This document shows, piece by piece, positions 41,233 through 50,068 of a stretch of DNA of 64,000 bases. A program made the position numbers and the translations under genes. This DNA comes from Paenibacillus phytohabitans (GTDB taxonomy: Bacteria; Bacillota; Bacilli; Paenibacillales; Paenibacillaceae): the NCBI RefSeq assembly GCF_013141775.1, contig NZ_WHOB01000030.1:1-64000 (forward strand), in the 5' to 3' direction. Position 1 is the first letter of the stretch; every line of letters starts with the position of its first letter. The notes below the pieces were generated by a model, which saw nothing but the letters and a program-made list of their open reading frames with translations, was not told where the DNA came from and searched no databases.

Positions 41233-41295
41233 CAAGCGCTGGGTATCGAGCGAGAATAACAAGCATTCGGAGGGGCGGGGAGTCATCCCGCCCCT
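41211..41295 (+). repeat. 27-bp tandem duplication across the stop codon, then a GC-rich hairpin
   Basis: 41211-41237 and 41238-41264 are near-identical 27-mers (GCTGGGTATCGA...GAATAACAAGC); the first contains the stop codon of the binding-protein gene, the second is non-coding. The stem AGGGGCGGG (41271-41279) with CCCGCCCCT (41287-41295) follows without a T run. Such hairpins between binding-protein and permease genes often stabilise the upstream mRNA. Confidence 0.75.
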
Positions 41296-41320
41296 TCATA
41301 TCAACTAAAGGGGTGAGAGC

Positions 41321-42304
41321 ATGCGCCGCAAAGGTGTGAACTACTCTAAATTCGGCTATATCTTCACATTTCCGTTTGTTTTGGCATTTCTGATTTTCTC
41401 GTTATATCCCATTTTATACACCGCATTCATCGGGTTCACCAATTTGCAGGGATTAATCCCAAAACCGATACATATTTTGGATAATCCTTTTCAGAACTTC
41501 AAAGATCTCCTCTTTGATAATGTCTCCTTCAGAAAGTCTCTGATTAACACCGGGATACTCTGGATTGTCAACTTCGTTCCCCAGATCGCTCTTGCGCTCC
41601 TACTCACTGCATGGTTCACGAACCAGCGTCTGAAAATAAAGGGGCAAGGTGTTTTCAAGGTTCTGCTCTATATGCCTAATATTATTACAGCAGGTACAAT
41701 CGCTGTGCTTTTCAGCACTCTGTTCGCCTACCCAATGGGTCCGGTAAACAGCTTTGTTGAATTAATGGGCTGGTCCGACACTCCGATTTTCTTCCTTCAG
41801 GATAAGACGACAGCACGTGGCATTGTGGCGTTCATCCAGTTCTGGATGTGGTACGGCAACACGATGATCATTCTGATCGCTGGCGTTATGGGGATCAATC
41901 CTGCGCTCTTCGAGTCTGCATCGATTGACGGTGCGAACGGAATTCAAACCTTCTTCCGGATCACGCTGCCGAGCTTACGTACGATTCTGCTCTTCACACT
42001 GATTACATCGATGGTCGGTGGTTTGACCATGTTTGATATTCCGCAGCTTTTCCTTGCAGGCGGACCGGATGACTCTACCCTTACCACGTCCATGTTCATC
42101 TACGGGCAAGCATTTAAGGGAAGCTATATGTACAATCGCGCTGCCGCGGCGAGCATGATCATGTTCGTGATTTCAGCGATATTGTCCGGATTTGTGTTCT
42201 ATTTAATGCGTGACCGCGATGCGGCAAAAATGAAAAAAATCGAAAAAATGCATCGTAAATCCGTCAAGAGCAGCCGTGAGGGGGGCGTAGCACATGAACA
42301 ATAA
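41321..42304 (+). CDS. Sugar ABC transporter permease, MalF type
   Basis: Permease of 327 aa with six or more helices, starting YIFTFPFVLAFLIFSLYPIL. The ATPase-contact EAA loop is visible as ESASIDGANGIQTFFRITLP. A long basic cytoplasmic C-terminus (KMKKIEKMHRKSVKSSREGG) ends the protein. It pairs with the next gene, which overlaps it by 11 bases, to form the channel of the importer. GGGGTGAG lies before the ATG. Confidence 0.92.
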   Translation: MRRKGVNYSKFGYIFTFPFVLAFLIFSLYPILYTAFIGFTNLQGLIPKPIHILDNPFQNFKDLLFDNVSFRKSLINTGILWIVNFVPQIALALLLTAWFTNQRLKIKGQGVFKVLLYMPNIITAGTIAVLFSTLFAYPMGPVNSFVELMGWSDTPIFFLQDKTTARGIVAFIQFWMWYGNTMIILIAGVMGINPALFESASIDGANGIQTFFRITLPSLRTILLFTLITSMVGGLTMFDIPQLFLAGGPDDSTLTTSMFIYGQAFKGSYMYNRAAAASMIMFVISAILSGFVFYLMRDRDAAKMKKIEKMHRKSVKSSREGGVAHEQ

Positions 42305-43145
42305 TAATAGCGGAGGCGTCACCCGGAGAATTAACAAGACGATTATTTATATCGTCTGCATCTTTTTGGCGGTGCTCAGCATCCTCCCGTTTTGGATCAT
42401 GTTTGTGAATGCCACCCGCTCTACAGCGGAAATTCAAAGCGGCCTGTCACTGCTGCCTTCGTCGCATCTGATGAGCAACCTGCGGGTGCTGCTGGACAAG
42501 AGTTTTGACCCCATTCAAGGGTTTATGAATTCATTTATTATCTCTTCCTCAGCTACCCTATTAACGGTCTATTTCTCGTCCCTGGCGGCTTATGGGCTTG
42601 TGACCTACAGCTGGAAGCTGCGCGGTCCATTCTTTACCTTTATCCTGTGCGTGATGATGATTCCTTCCCAGGCCAGTGCCATCGGATTCTATCAGTTCAT
42701 GTATAAAATACATTGGACCAACAGCTTCCTGCCGCTGATTCTGCCTGCAATTGCTGCGCCGGCCGTGGTGTTCTTTATGCGCCAATACCTGCTGGCAACG
42801 CTGTCGATTGAGATCGTGGAAGCAGCACGCGTAGACGGGTCAGGTGAATTCAAAACCTTTAACCGGATCATCCTGCCGCTGATGGTTCCGGCAGTGGCGA
42901 CGCAGGCCATCTTCGCCTTCGTAGGCAACTGGAACAACCTGTTCATGCCGCTGATTCTGCTTACACAGAAAGAGAAATACACAATGCCGATTATGGTCAG
43001 CTTACTGCGCGGGGATATCTACAAGACGGAGTTCGGCTCGATCTATATGGGGCTGGCGCTGACAGCCTTACCGCTGTTCGTAGTGTACTTCCTGTTATCC
43101 CGTTATATTATCGCGGGTGTAGCGCTTGGCGGCGTCAAGGAGTAG
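42294..43145 (+). CDS. Sugar ABC transporter permease, MalG type
   Basis: Permease of 283 aa with six helices (e.g. TIIYIVCIFLAVLSILPFWI, FFTFILCVMMIPSQASAIGF). The EAA loop is EAARVDGSGEFKTFNRIILP. Second half of the transport channel. GGGGGCG in the end of the previous gene is the ribosome site; the 11-base overlap implies coupled translation. Last gene of the operon before an inverted repeat and a terminator. Confidence 0.92.
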   Translation: MNNNNSGGVTRRINKTIIYIVCIFLAVLSILPFWIMFVNATRSTAEIQSGLSLLPSSHLMSNLRVLLDKSFDPIQGFMNSFIISSSATLLTVYFSSLAAYGLVTYSWKLRGPFFTFILCVMMIPSQASAIGFYQFMYKIHWTNSFLPLILPAIAAPAVVFFMRQYLLATLSIEIVEAARVDGSGEFKTFNRIILPLMVPAVATQAIFAFVGNWNNLFMPLILLTQKEKYTMPIMVSLLRGDIYKTEFGSIYMGLALTALPLFVVYFLLSRYIIAGVALGGVKE

Positions 43146-43175
43146 TTCCCTATAATTTCATTCCAAGGCCAGGTC

Positions 43176-43271
43176 TGTTGATTAGCTAAATTGTAGTTAT
43201 GGTAACGTAGCAGACTTTGGCTAATCAACAGGCGTACTCCTGATAATGGACAACATTATCGGGAGTTTTTT
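43176..43271 (+). terminator. Long-loop inverted repeat followed by a strong terminator
   Basis: TGTTGATTAGC (43176-43186) pairs with GCTAATCAACA (43220-43230), 11 perfect pairs around 33 nt. Then CTCCTGATAATG (43237-43248) pairs with CATTATCGGGAG (43254-43265) and is followed by six T. The second hairpin terminates the ABC operon; the purpose of the first is unclear. Confidence 0.85.
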
Positions 43272-43353
43272 ATTATTAGTGTGTATAATAAACGTTACTT
43301 GTTCATAAGGATGGAGTTTCATAGATGTCTGAATACCAGGGAGCGGTGGCTAT

Positions 43354-44316
43354 ATGATGAGGCTGCAAGATGAATACGCGGTGACAACGGAGCCTGGGAA
43401 TGCAGAGAGGCTGCTTGAGGCAGAAACAGCCAGACTGGTCCAGCTGATCTCTGCTCTTGTTCCTCATGACGGTACCTTTAGCCAGCGCATACCCGGGCTC
43501 TATGTCAGCCGGTATTCACGTACCGATAGGGATACCATCAAAACCTTCTATTCCACCTCGTTTATAATCGTGGCCCAAGGGTCAAAGGATGTCATGATCG
43601 GGCAGGAGGTTTATCATTTTGACAAATCGCAGATGATTCTGTTGCCTGTCGCCCTGCCGTTAGCCATGCAGCTCATGGAGGCCAGTTCATCTGAGCCTTA
43701 TCTTGCCGTGAGGCTGGAGCTTGATCCGCAGCGGATTAGCGAATGGGTCCTGAAGCTGTACCCCCAGGGTTTGCCCCCGGTACGTCAGATGAGTAAAGGT
43801 TACATTGCTGATGTCAATCTGAGTATCATTAACGCAGTGGCGAGACTGGTGGAATGCCTCCACAATGACGGTGATGCTGAATTGCTTGCCCCGCTGGTTC
43901 TGGATGAAATTCTGATCCGGATTCTGCGCAGTCCGATTGGCGCCCAGGTTGTGGAGATGGGGTTCGCGGAGTCGGATATGCAGCGGGTGTCGAAGGTCAT
44001 AACCTGGCTGCAGGGCAACTTCTCCCGGCAGATGAAGGTTGCTGAGCTGGCGGAGCTGGTACATATGAGTCCATCTTCTTTTCATGTGCATTTCAAGTCC
44101 GTCACCTCCATGAGCCCGCTGCAATATCAAAAAGCGCTGCGCCTTCACGAAGCCAGACGTCTAATGTTAGCCAGTGCCATGGACGCGACCACTGCCTGCC
44201 GGCTTGTCGGTTATGTAAGTGATTCCCAATTCAGCCGGGATTACAGCCGGTTCTTCGGAAATCCGCCAAGCAGAGATATCGCCAGATTACGTCAGCAAAC
44301 CCACAGAACCGACTGA
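43354..44316 (+). CDS. AraC-family regulator with AraC_N domain
   Basis: Regulator of 320 aa. The N-terminal cupin-like AraC_N domain (IPGLYVSRYSRTDRDTIKTF, SFIIVAQGSKDVMIGQEVYH) is followed by the two helix-turn-helix motifs (MKVAELAELVHMSPSSFHVH, TTACRLVGYVSDSQFSRDYS). Proteins of this type usually sit beside and control an oxidoreductase gene, here the NAD-dependent epimerase 230 bp downstream. The effector is unknown. GGAGCGG lies before the ATG. Confidence 0.88.
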   Translation: MMRLQDEYAVTTEPGNAERLLEAETARLVQLISALVPHDGTFSQRIPGLYVSRYSRTDRDTIKTFYSTSFIIVAQGSKDVMIGQEVYHFDKSQMILLPVALPLAMQLMEASSSEPYLAVRLELDPQRISEWVLKLYPQGLPPVRQMSKGYIADVNLSIINAVARLVECLHNDGDAELLAPLVLDEILIRILRSPIGAQVVEMGFAESDMQRVSKVITWLQGNFSRQMKVAELAELVHMSPSSFHVHFKSVTSMSPLQYQKALRLHEARRLMLASAMDATTACRLVGYVSDSQFSRDYSRFFGNPPSRDIARLRQQTHRTD

Positions 44317-44331
44317 ACCATTCCTTCGGGA

Positions 44332-44361
44332 AGCCCGCAGCCGCTTGGTCTGCGGGTTTTT
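44332..44361 (+). terminator. Terminator of the AraC-family gene
   Basis: CCCGCAG (44334-44340) pairs with CTGCGGG (44350-44356), followed by five T. Confidence 0.85.
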
Positions 44362-44547
44362 GTGTGCGGTCATAAGACCAGTTCGCCCTTCTTGTAGGAT
44401 CGGGCAAAAAGCGAAAGGGAACAGGCAAAGGTTCCGGTAATGCGCAGACTATAATGAGTGTAGCCTTGTACGAGCGGCGGCAACCGGTTATGCCGCCAGG
44501 GTGCACCGGGCAGTTCTACCACATAATAGTTATTGGAGGAATTTAAT

Positions 44548-45444
44548 ATGCGTGTTTTTGTCACAGGTGCTACTGGTTTTGTCGGCTCTGCCATTGTACG
44601 TGAATTGATAGATGCGGGGCATGATGTACTGGGCCTCGCCCGTTCGGATGAGGCGGCAGCAGCGCTTGCTGCTGCCGGGGCCGCCATACACCGCGGTTCT
44701 TTGGATGATCTGGACAGCCTGCGGCGGGGAGCGGCTGGAGCGGATGGTGTTATCCATGCCGCGTTCATTCACGACTTCTCGGATCTTACGGCTGCAGGCG
44801 AGTCAGACCGGCTTGCGGTCGAAGCAATAGGGGCCGAGCTTGCGCAGTCCGGCCGGCCGTTAGTCGTAACCTCTGTGATCGGGCATCTAACGCCGGGTCA
44901 GCTGGGAACAGAAGAGAATGCACCCTATCCTGGCTCTGTGAAGCATCGCTCGGCCTCGGAGGAAGCGGCCCTTGCATTGGCAGCGCAGGGCGTACGCGTA
45001 TCGGTGCTGCGGCTCCCGCTATCCGTGCATGGTGATGGCGATATCGGCTTTGTTCCGGGCCTAATCAATATGGCCCGTACTACAGGAATCTCGGGATATG
45101 TGGGCGATGGCGCAAACCGCTGGCCAGCTGTGCACCGGCTGGATGCCGCACATCTCTACCGGCTGGCGCTGGAATCAGCTCCTGCCGGAGTTCGGCTGCA
45201 TGCAATCGGCGATGAAGGTGTGCCGGTCCGTGATATTGCCGGCGTAATCAGCCGCCGGCTCGGGATACCTGTAGTCAGCATTCCCCCTGAAGAGGCAGGA
45301 GGGCATTTCGGCTGGCTGGCTCACTTTGTGGCGCTGGATATCCCAGCTTCGAGCATCTGGACCCAAGAGCAGCTTGGATGGAAGCCTGTGCATCCGGCAC
45401 TCCTTCCAGATTTGGACCGGGAGCAGTATTTCATACTGAGGTAG
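44548..45444 (+). CDS. NAD-dependent epimerase / extended SDR
   Basis: Extended short-chain dehydrogenase of 298 aa. MRVFVTGATGFVGSAIVREL is the Rossmann glycine motif, and the LARSDEAAAALAAAGAAIHR plus GSLDDLDSL segment is typical of this bacterial subgroup. The usual YxxxK is not obvious: the region reads APYPGSVKHRSASEEAALAL, so catalysis may be altered or use a Ser/His pair. TTGGAGGA precedes the ATG at 44548. It is probably regulated by the AraC-type protein encoded just upstream. Substrate unknown. Confidence 0.82.
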   Translation: MRVFVTGATGFVGSAIVRELIDAGHDVLGLARSDEAAAALAAAGAAIHRGSLDDLDSLRRGAAGADGVIHAAFIHDFSDLTAAGESDRLAVEAIGAELAQSGRPLVVTSVIGHLTPGQLGTEENAPYPGSVKHRSASEEAALALAAQGVRVSVLRLPLSVHGDGDIGFVPGLINMARTTGISGYVGDGANRWPAVHRLDAAHLYRLALESAPAGVRLHAIGDEGVPVRDIAGVISRRLGIPVVSIPPEEAGGHFGWLAHFVALDIPASSIWTQEQLGWKPVHPALLPDLDREQYFILR

Positions 45445-45446
45445 AG

Positions 45447-45569
45447 ATGGATTACAAGATAAGACCTGTGAACGAAAGTGATAGAGGCTGCCGCGGGCAG
45501 TCTCTTTGTCTTGAAAGCTGCATTCATAGAAGGGCAACTGGAGCTGTCAAAAAAATGAATATCGGATGA
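45447..45569 (+). pseudogene. Possible remnant of a GNAT acetyltransferase gene
   Basis: ATG 45447 opens MDYKIRPVNESD, a start seen in many GNAT proteins, but the frame then degenerates and ends after 40 codons. In another frame the tail KAAFIEGQLELSKK plus stop looks like a genuine protein C-terminus. This could be what remains after an internal deletion of a small gene. The first part overlaps the hairpin of the SDR terminator. Confidence 0.3.
45484..45513 (+). terminator. Terminator of the SDR gene
   Basis: AGAGGCTGCC pairs with GGCAGTCTCT through one G-U pair around GCG; the tail TTGTCTT is T-rich. Confidence 0.65.
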
Positions 45570-45641
45570 GTCAGGGCTTATTGTACAATTGGAGGGATGA
45601 TGTGAAGTTCCTTTTATTTAGCTAATAAGGAGGAAGAATGG

Positions 45642-46127
45642 ATGAAGATCGGTTTGTTAATTATTGACGTGCAAGAGGTGCATTTGAGAAAGGTGGAACA
45701 GAAAGTAATAGATCAGGCCTGCGAGTTCATTAACTATGTCTCGGAGCTGCTGCGCTCCAAAGATCATACTGTGATTCATATCCAGGACATTGAGGGGATG
45801 CAGCCTTCCGATGAGGAGAAATTCAAGATTATTCCGGGCATTGAGATTAAGGAGACAGATCTTAGAGTGACGAAGGAATATTCGAATGCTTTTTGGAAGA
45901 CGGATCTGGAAAAGATTGTGCTGGAGCAGGGCGTCGATCTGCTGATTCTCTCGGGATATGCCGCTGAGCACTGCGTACTGTTCACCTATAACGGGGCTAT
46001 GGAAAGAGGGTTCAAGGCTGTACTTCTGCAGGATGGGATTCTAAGCTCGAAGAGTGACGTGATTCCTGCAACCTACAGGGACCGCAAACTGATCTCGTAT
46101 CCTGTGATTGAGGCGTTAGTGCAGTAA
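45642..46127 (+). CDS. Isochorismatase-family cysteine hydrolase
   Basis: Cysteine hydrolase of 161 aa. The catalytic triad is present as Asp9 (GLLIIDVQ), Lys78 (RVTKEYSNAF) and Cys111 (GYAAEHCVLFT). Members hydrolyse nicotinamide or other small amides; the substrate is not predictable here. GGAGGAAG precedes the ATG. The alpha/beta hydrolase gene follows after 29 bp on the same strand and may share its transcript. Confidence 0.88.
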   Translation: MKIGLLIIDVQEVHLRKVEQKVIDQACEFINYVSELLRSKDHTVIHIQDIEGMQPSDEEKFKIIPGIEIKETDLRVTKEYSNAFWKTDLEKIVLEQGVDLLILSGYAAEHCVLFTYNGAMERGFKAVLLQDGILSSKSDVIPATYRDRKLISYPVIEALVQ

Positions 46128-46156
46128 GGGAGAATCGCAGGGCTGGAGGAAGAACA

Positions 46157-46942
46157 ATGGAACGGTATATTGTCTACAATGCGGAGAACAACGATAGAAC
46201 GGTTGTGGTGCTTCCGGCGCTTGGTGAACGAAAGGAAATATACGCTCATTTAGCTGAGCAATTGCCAGATTTCAGGTTCATAGCAATCTACCTGCCAGGA
46301 CATAACCAGGACGATCAGCCAGATGTGTCGATTGGAGCTTTTGTACGGGAGATTAAAAGGATTCTGAATGATCTGCAGATTCCGGCAGCACATTTCGCAG
46401 GGAATTCCATTGGCGCATGGATATGTGAGGCCTTTTATGCGGAGTATCCTGCTGATGTGAAATCACTTACTTTGCTCGATGGCGGATATTATTTCCTTGC
46501 GGACAGGGGAGAGGATGAGGGGGAGATTACGTTACCCGTCATTGATAGTCTGGAGGAGCTTGAACAGGCAGTGGATGAAACCGTCCTGGCGATGGATAAG
46601 CTTGCTGAATCTGAACGACAATTATTCAAGGACTATTTAATGAATAACTTCTACCTGTTGGATGACTCTTACATACATCATAGCCGTAAACAAGCCCTAG
46701 ATCATCTGAGCAAGGAAGTAACTGCCACCGATTATTGCCTGAAGCAAGCGGCTGATATTCCTTTGATATTGCTGTTGGCAGAAGAGAGTATGGATGAGTT
46801 CAGTCTGGAGAAAATGCAGCCTTTCAAGGTTGCCCACCCTGATGCGGATGTGAAAATAATCGGTAGCGGTTATCACTTCCTCCCGATTACGAATGCGGCA
46901 GATGTGGCAGCGGCGATGCGTGAATTGCTAAGTCCGCTGTAA
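46157..46942 (+). CDS. Alpha/beta hydrolase
   Basis: Hydrolase of 261 aa. The nucleophile elbow is GNSIG with Ser84, the oxyanion region is VLPALGERKE, and the catalytic His lies in GSGYHFLP near the C-terminus. It resembles small esterases and lactone hydrolases; the substrate is unknown. GGAGGAAG precedes the ATG. It is followed by a bidirectional terminator shared with the convergent monooxygenase gene. Confidence 0.85.
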   Translation: MERYIVYNAENNDRTVVVLPALGERKEIYAHLAEQLPDFRFIAIYLPGHNQDDQPDVSIGAFVREIKRILNDLQIPAAHFAGNSIGAWICEAFYAEYPADVKSLTLLDGGYYFLADRGEDEGEITLPVIDSLEELEQAVDETVLAMDKLAESERQLFKDYLMNNFYLLDDSYIHHSRKQALDHLSKEVTATDYCLKQAADIPLILLLAEESMDEFSLEKMQPFKVAHPDADVKIIGSGYHFLPITNAADVAAAMRELLSPL

Positions 46943-46978
46943 CGCCGCTTCTTTAATTCAGCAGAGCATAAGAATACA

Positions 46979-47022
46979 CCAAAACACTTCAAGAGCTGTT
47001 AAGCGCCTGAAGTGTTTTTGGC
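46979..47022. terminator. Bidirectional terminator
   Basis: CCAAAACACTTCA pairs with TGAAGTGTTTTTGG around AGAGCTGTTAAGCGCC, with A and T runs on the two sides. Confidence 0.85.
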
Positions 47023-47043
47023 GTATTAGGGTCACAATATCAG

Positions 47044-48114
47044 TTATTTAGCCTCAGTGCGTGCTAATTCCTTATGCACGATAGGGGCAACCTTGGTGCC
47101 CAATAGCTCAATGGCGCGCAGCACCTCGCGGTGCGGCATGGTGCCGACATTGACATGCAGGAAGAAGCGGGTCACGGCAAGATTCTTGCGCAGCAGGAGG
47201 ATCTTCTCGGCTACATATTCAGCGTCGCCGACATAGAGTGCGCCGCGCAGGCTGCGGGCATCGTCAAAGGCCGCACGATTGTAGGTTCCGCCCCAGCCCC
47301 GTTCGCGTCCGATGACATTCATCTGGGCTGCGGTAGACGGGTAGAACAAGGCGGCTGCCTGTTCGTTAGTTTCACCTACGAAGCCGTGGGAGTGCGTGGC
47401 AATCTGCAGCTTGTCGGGATTATGTCCCGCGCGGACAGCGGCCTCCTTGTATAAGGCGACGAGCGGAGCGAAGCGTTCCGGCATACCGCCAATGATCGCG
47501 AAAGCGATCGGAAGGCCGAGCGTTCCGGCCCGCACGGCAGATTCAGGATTGCCGCCGCTGGCCACCCAGACGGGAAGCGGATCCTGGACGGCGCGGGGAT
47601 AGACGGCAAGGTTATTAATCGCCGGGCGATGACCGCCGCGCCAGGTGACCTTCTCGGAAGCGCGGATCGCCAGCAGCAGCTCCAGGTTCTCCTCGAACAA
47701 TTCATCATAATCATCCAGGCTGTAGCCAAACAGCGGGAAGGACTCAATGAATGAGCCGCGGCCTGCCATAATCTCTGCCCGGCCATTCGACAGTCCGTCC
47801 AGAGTGGCGAAATCCTGGTACACCCGGACCGGATCATCTGAAGACAAGACGCTGACCGCGCTGGTCAGTCTGATCCGCTTGGTCGTAGCTGCCGCTGCGG
47901 CAAGAACTACAGCCGGAGCGCTGCCTGCATAATCGGCCCGGTGATGTTCACCTATGCCATATACGTCCAGGCCCACCTGGTCAGCGAGCACAATTTCTTC
48001 TACGGCTTCGCGCAGTCTCTCCGCATGGCTAATGGCCTTGCCGGTTACCGGATCAGGCGTAGTCTCCAAAAACGTGCTTATTCCTATTTCCATCAATTGT
48101 TTCTCCTCGGCCAT
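47044..48114 (-). CDS. LLM-class flavin-dependent oxidoreductase
   Basis: Luciferase-like monooxygenase of 356 aa. [20 protein letters not shown] at the start, [20 protein letters not shown] with the conserved [23 protein letters not shown], and [20 protein letters not shown] identify the common bacterial YhbW-like subgroup. It uses FMNH2 and O2 on an unknown substrate. GGGGGCGG lies before the ATG at 48114. It is a single gene between two terminators or gaps. Confidence 0.9.
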   Translation of the reverse strand: MAEEKQLMEIGISTFLETTPDPVTGKAISHAERLREAVEEIVLADQVGLDVYGIGEHHRADYAGSAPAVVLAAAAATTKRIRLTSAVSVLSSDDPVRVYQDFATLDGLSNGRAEIMAGRGSFIESFPLFGYSLDDYDELFEENLELLLAIRASEKVTWRGGHRPAINNLAVYPRAVQDPLPVWVASGGNPESAVRAGTLGLPIAFAIIGGMPERFAPLVALYKEAAVRAGHNPDKLQIATHSHGFVGETNEQAAALFYPSTAAQMNVIGRERGWGGTYNRAAFDDARSLRGALYVGDAEYVAEKILLLRKNLAVTRFFLHVNVGTMPHREVLRAIELLGTKVAPIVHKELARTEAK

Positions 48115-48286
48115 ATCAATCCGCCCCCTTCTTCATGTACTCATTCTACTATACTTTATAATGTTTCTCAACTTTAGTAAGTGAAATTTATGATGGAAAT
48201 TGATCTATAACTTGGCCACGTTCGCCGTTACCGCCGCTCGTCCGCAGACATAAATATATTGTAATACGAAGAAAGCGGTGATCAGG

Positions 48287-49990
48287 ATGGGAAGCGGAGT
48301 AGGGAATACGGCGAGCGGCTTTGCTGCGCATGCCGAGGGTCTCAATACAACAGCAAGCGGTGCAGCCGCTCATTCTGAAGGGTTCTCTACACTTGCCAGC
48401 GGAGATACCTCGCATGCAGAAGGCAATACTACTATTGCCAGCGGAAGCGCATCACATGCGGAGGGCTATCTCTCCCAGGCAACGAATGATACAGCGCATG
48501 CAGAAGGATCTTCTACCATCGCCAGCGGAGTGGCGGCGCATGCAGAAGGTTATTTAACCAACGCGCTGGGCGAAAGCTCACATGCGGAAGGCTCGACGAC
48601 GCTGGCTGCCGGCCTCGAAGCCCACTCCGAAGGATTCGGCACACAGGCCTGGGGCGCACGTTCTCATACAGAAGGCTTCAATACTTCGACGCAGACGACA
48701 GCCATCAACGCCCATGCGGAGGGAGAGGGCAACTCAGCCAGCGGCAGGGCATCCCACGTTGAAGGCGGCGGTGTGGATGCGCAGGGGAATCCGGCCCCCA
48801 ACTTTGCCAGTGGTTCCGGTTCACATGCCGAAGGGGTGGGGACCACCTCCATGGGCTTCGCTTCCCATGCTGAAGGTGGCACAGCAGATATTACGTTAGG
48901 TGCAGGACCTTCTGCCCTTGGCGATTATTCACATGCTGAGGGGCAGAACACTGTAGCCAGCGGAACCTCATCGCATGCAGAAGGATTAGCAACAACAGCC
49001 AGCGGTAATGTGGGTGCGCACGCTGAAGGGCAGAATACAACGGCCAGCGGAACAGCCTCGCACGCCGAGGGCTTCCAGACTACAGCCAGCGGAGCTTCCG
49101 GCCATGCCGAAGGGGCCGACTCACAGGCCAGCGGCTCCTTTTCCCACGCCGAGGGAGTCGGTACACTGGCGAATGCGCCTTATGCGCATGCCGAAGGTGC
49201 GGATACTACTGCTTCCGGCCAGGCTTCCCATGCGGAAGGGTTCCAGACCCAGGCTTTTGCTCCGAACTCCCATGCCGAGGGGGAAGCGACGATTGTTCTC
49301 GCGGAGCATACAGGGGCCCATATCATGGGCCAGAACGGCTCAACGCGGTTTCCGTATTCGTGGCATTTGGCGAACGGGCTGGCGGTCGGCCCGACCTTTA
49401 ACTCGGCAGTGATTGAAGGGCTTACGGGTAATATTTATCTGGATGGTACGCTGATGTCTCCAGGTGCCGCGGATTATGCAGAAATGTTCGAAACCTCGGA
49501 CGGGCTCGCCATTGACGCAGGTTATTTCGTTACGTTTGATGGGGCCAGTGAAAGAATCCGTAAAGCCAAGGCAGGGGATGAATATATTCTTGGTGTCATC
49601 AGCGCCAGACCGGCTATCGTTGCAGATTCGAGTGACCTGCGCTGGAACGGCATGTTCGTAACCGATGAGTGGGACCGGATTTTGTATCATGAGGTAGAGG
49701 TAGCGGAGGTGAAGAATGAATACGGTCATATCGTCCGCGAAGCTGGAACCAAGACAGAACCGGTGCTTAATCCTGAATGGGATGGCTCCCTGGAATATGT
49801 TTCCCGCCAGGACAGGGAAGAATGGGTAGCTGTAGGGATCATCGGCAAGCTGCTTGTCCGTGATGACGGTACCTGTGTAGCCGGGGGCTACTGCCGCCCG
49901 GATGATAACGGAATGGCAACGGCAGCGGATACTGGTTACCGGGTAATGAAGCGTACGGGTGAACGTCAGATTCGCATTTTTGTGAAATAA
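48287..49990 (+). CDS. HxEG-repeat protein with C-terminal Peptidase_G2 autocleavage domain
   Basis: Protein of 567 aa. Residues about 5-340 are 22 copies of an H[ASTV]EG unit, usually spaced 14 residues (SGxxSHAEGxxTxA), ending in a degenerate AHIMGQNG; this pattern recalls YadA-head or beta-helix stacks. GLTGNIYLDGTLMSPGAADY leads into GADYAEMFE-like text and a C-terminal domain (YFVTFDGASERIRKAKAGDE, WVAVGIIGKLLVRDDGTCVA) matching Peptidase_G2, the self-cleaving chaperone end of phage tailspikes such as phi29 gp12. No signal peptide is seen. The ATG at 48287 is preferred over a GTG at 48278. It lies 30 kb from the tail element. Confidence 0.85.
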   Translation: MGSGVGNTASGFAAHAEGLNTTASGAAAHSEGFSTLASGDTSHAEGNTTIASGSASHAEGYLSQATNDTAHAEGSSTIASGVAAHAEGYLTNALGESSHAEGSTTLAAGLEAHSEGFGTQAWGARSHTEGFNTSTQTTAINAHAEGEGNSASGRASHVEGGGVDAQGNPAPNFASGSGSHAEGVGTTSMGFASHAEGGTADITLGAGPSALGDYSHAEGQNTVASGTSSHAEGLATTASGNVGAHAEGQNTTASGTASHAEGFQTTASGASGHAEGADSQASGSFSHAEGVGTLANAPYAHAEGADTTASGQASHAEGFQTQAFAPNSHAEGEATIVLAEHTGAHIMGQNGSTRFPYSWHLANGLAVGPTFNSAVIEGLTGNIYLDGTLMSPGAADYAEMFETSDGLAIDAGYFVTFDGASERIRKAKAGDEYILGVISARPAIVADSSDLRWNGMFVTDEWDRILYHEVEVAEVKNEYGHIVREAGTKTEPVLNPEWDGSLEYVSRQDREEWVAVGIIGKLLVRDDGTCVAGGYCRPDDNGMATAADTGYRVMKRTGERQIRIFVK

Positions 49991-50018
49991 CCGGCCGGAT
50001 CAGCGGCCCAGCCAAACA

Positions 50019-50057
50019 AAGCCAAGCGAACCGGGATGACCCCCGATCTGCTTGGCT
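50019..50057. terminator. Bidirectional terminator
   Basis: AGCCAAGC and GCTTGGCT pair around a 22-nt loop, with T-rich sequence on both outer sides. It ends the HxEG-repeat gene on the plus strand and the tiny toxin-like gene on the minus strand. Confidence 0.65.
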
Positions 50058-50068
50058 GTTTGCTGTCC

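Noticed and set aside
48241..48286. Sporulation sigma-factor promoter for the HxEG-repeat gene
   Set aside because: CATAAATAT before the gene recalls sigma-E/sigma-K -10 boxes, but the match is incomplete and no -35 box could be supported.
48301..49320. CRISPR-like or tandem DNA repeat array
   Set aside because: The periodicity is in the encoded HxEG protein units; the DNA units vary in sequence and length and are not identical repeats with spacers.
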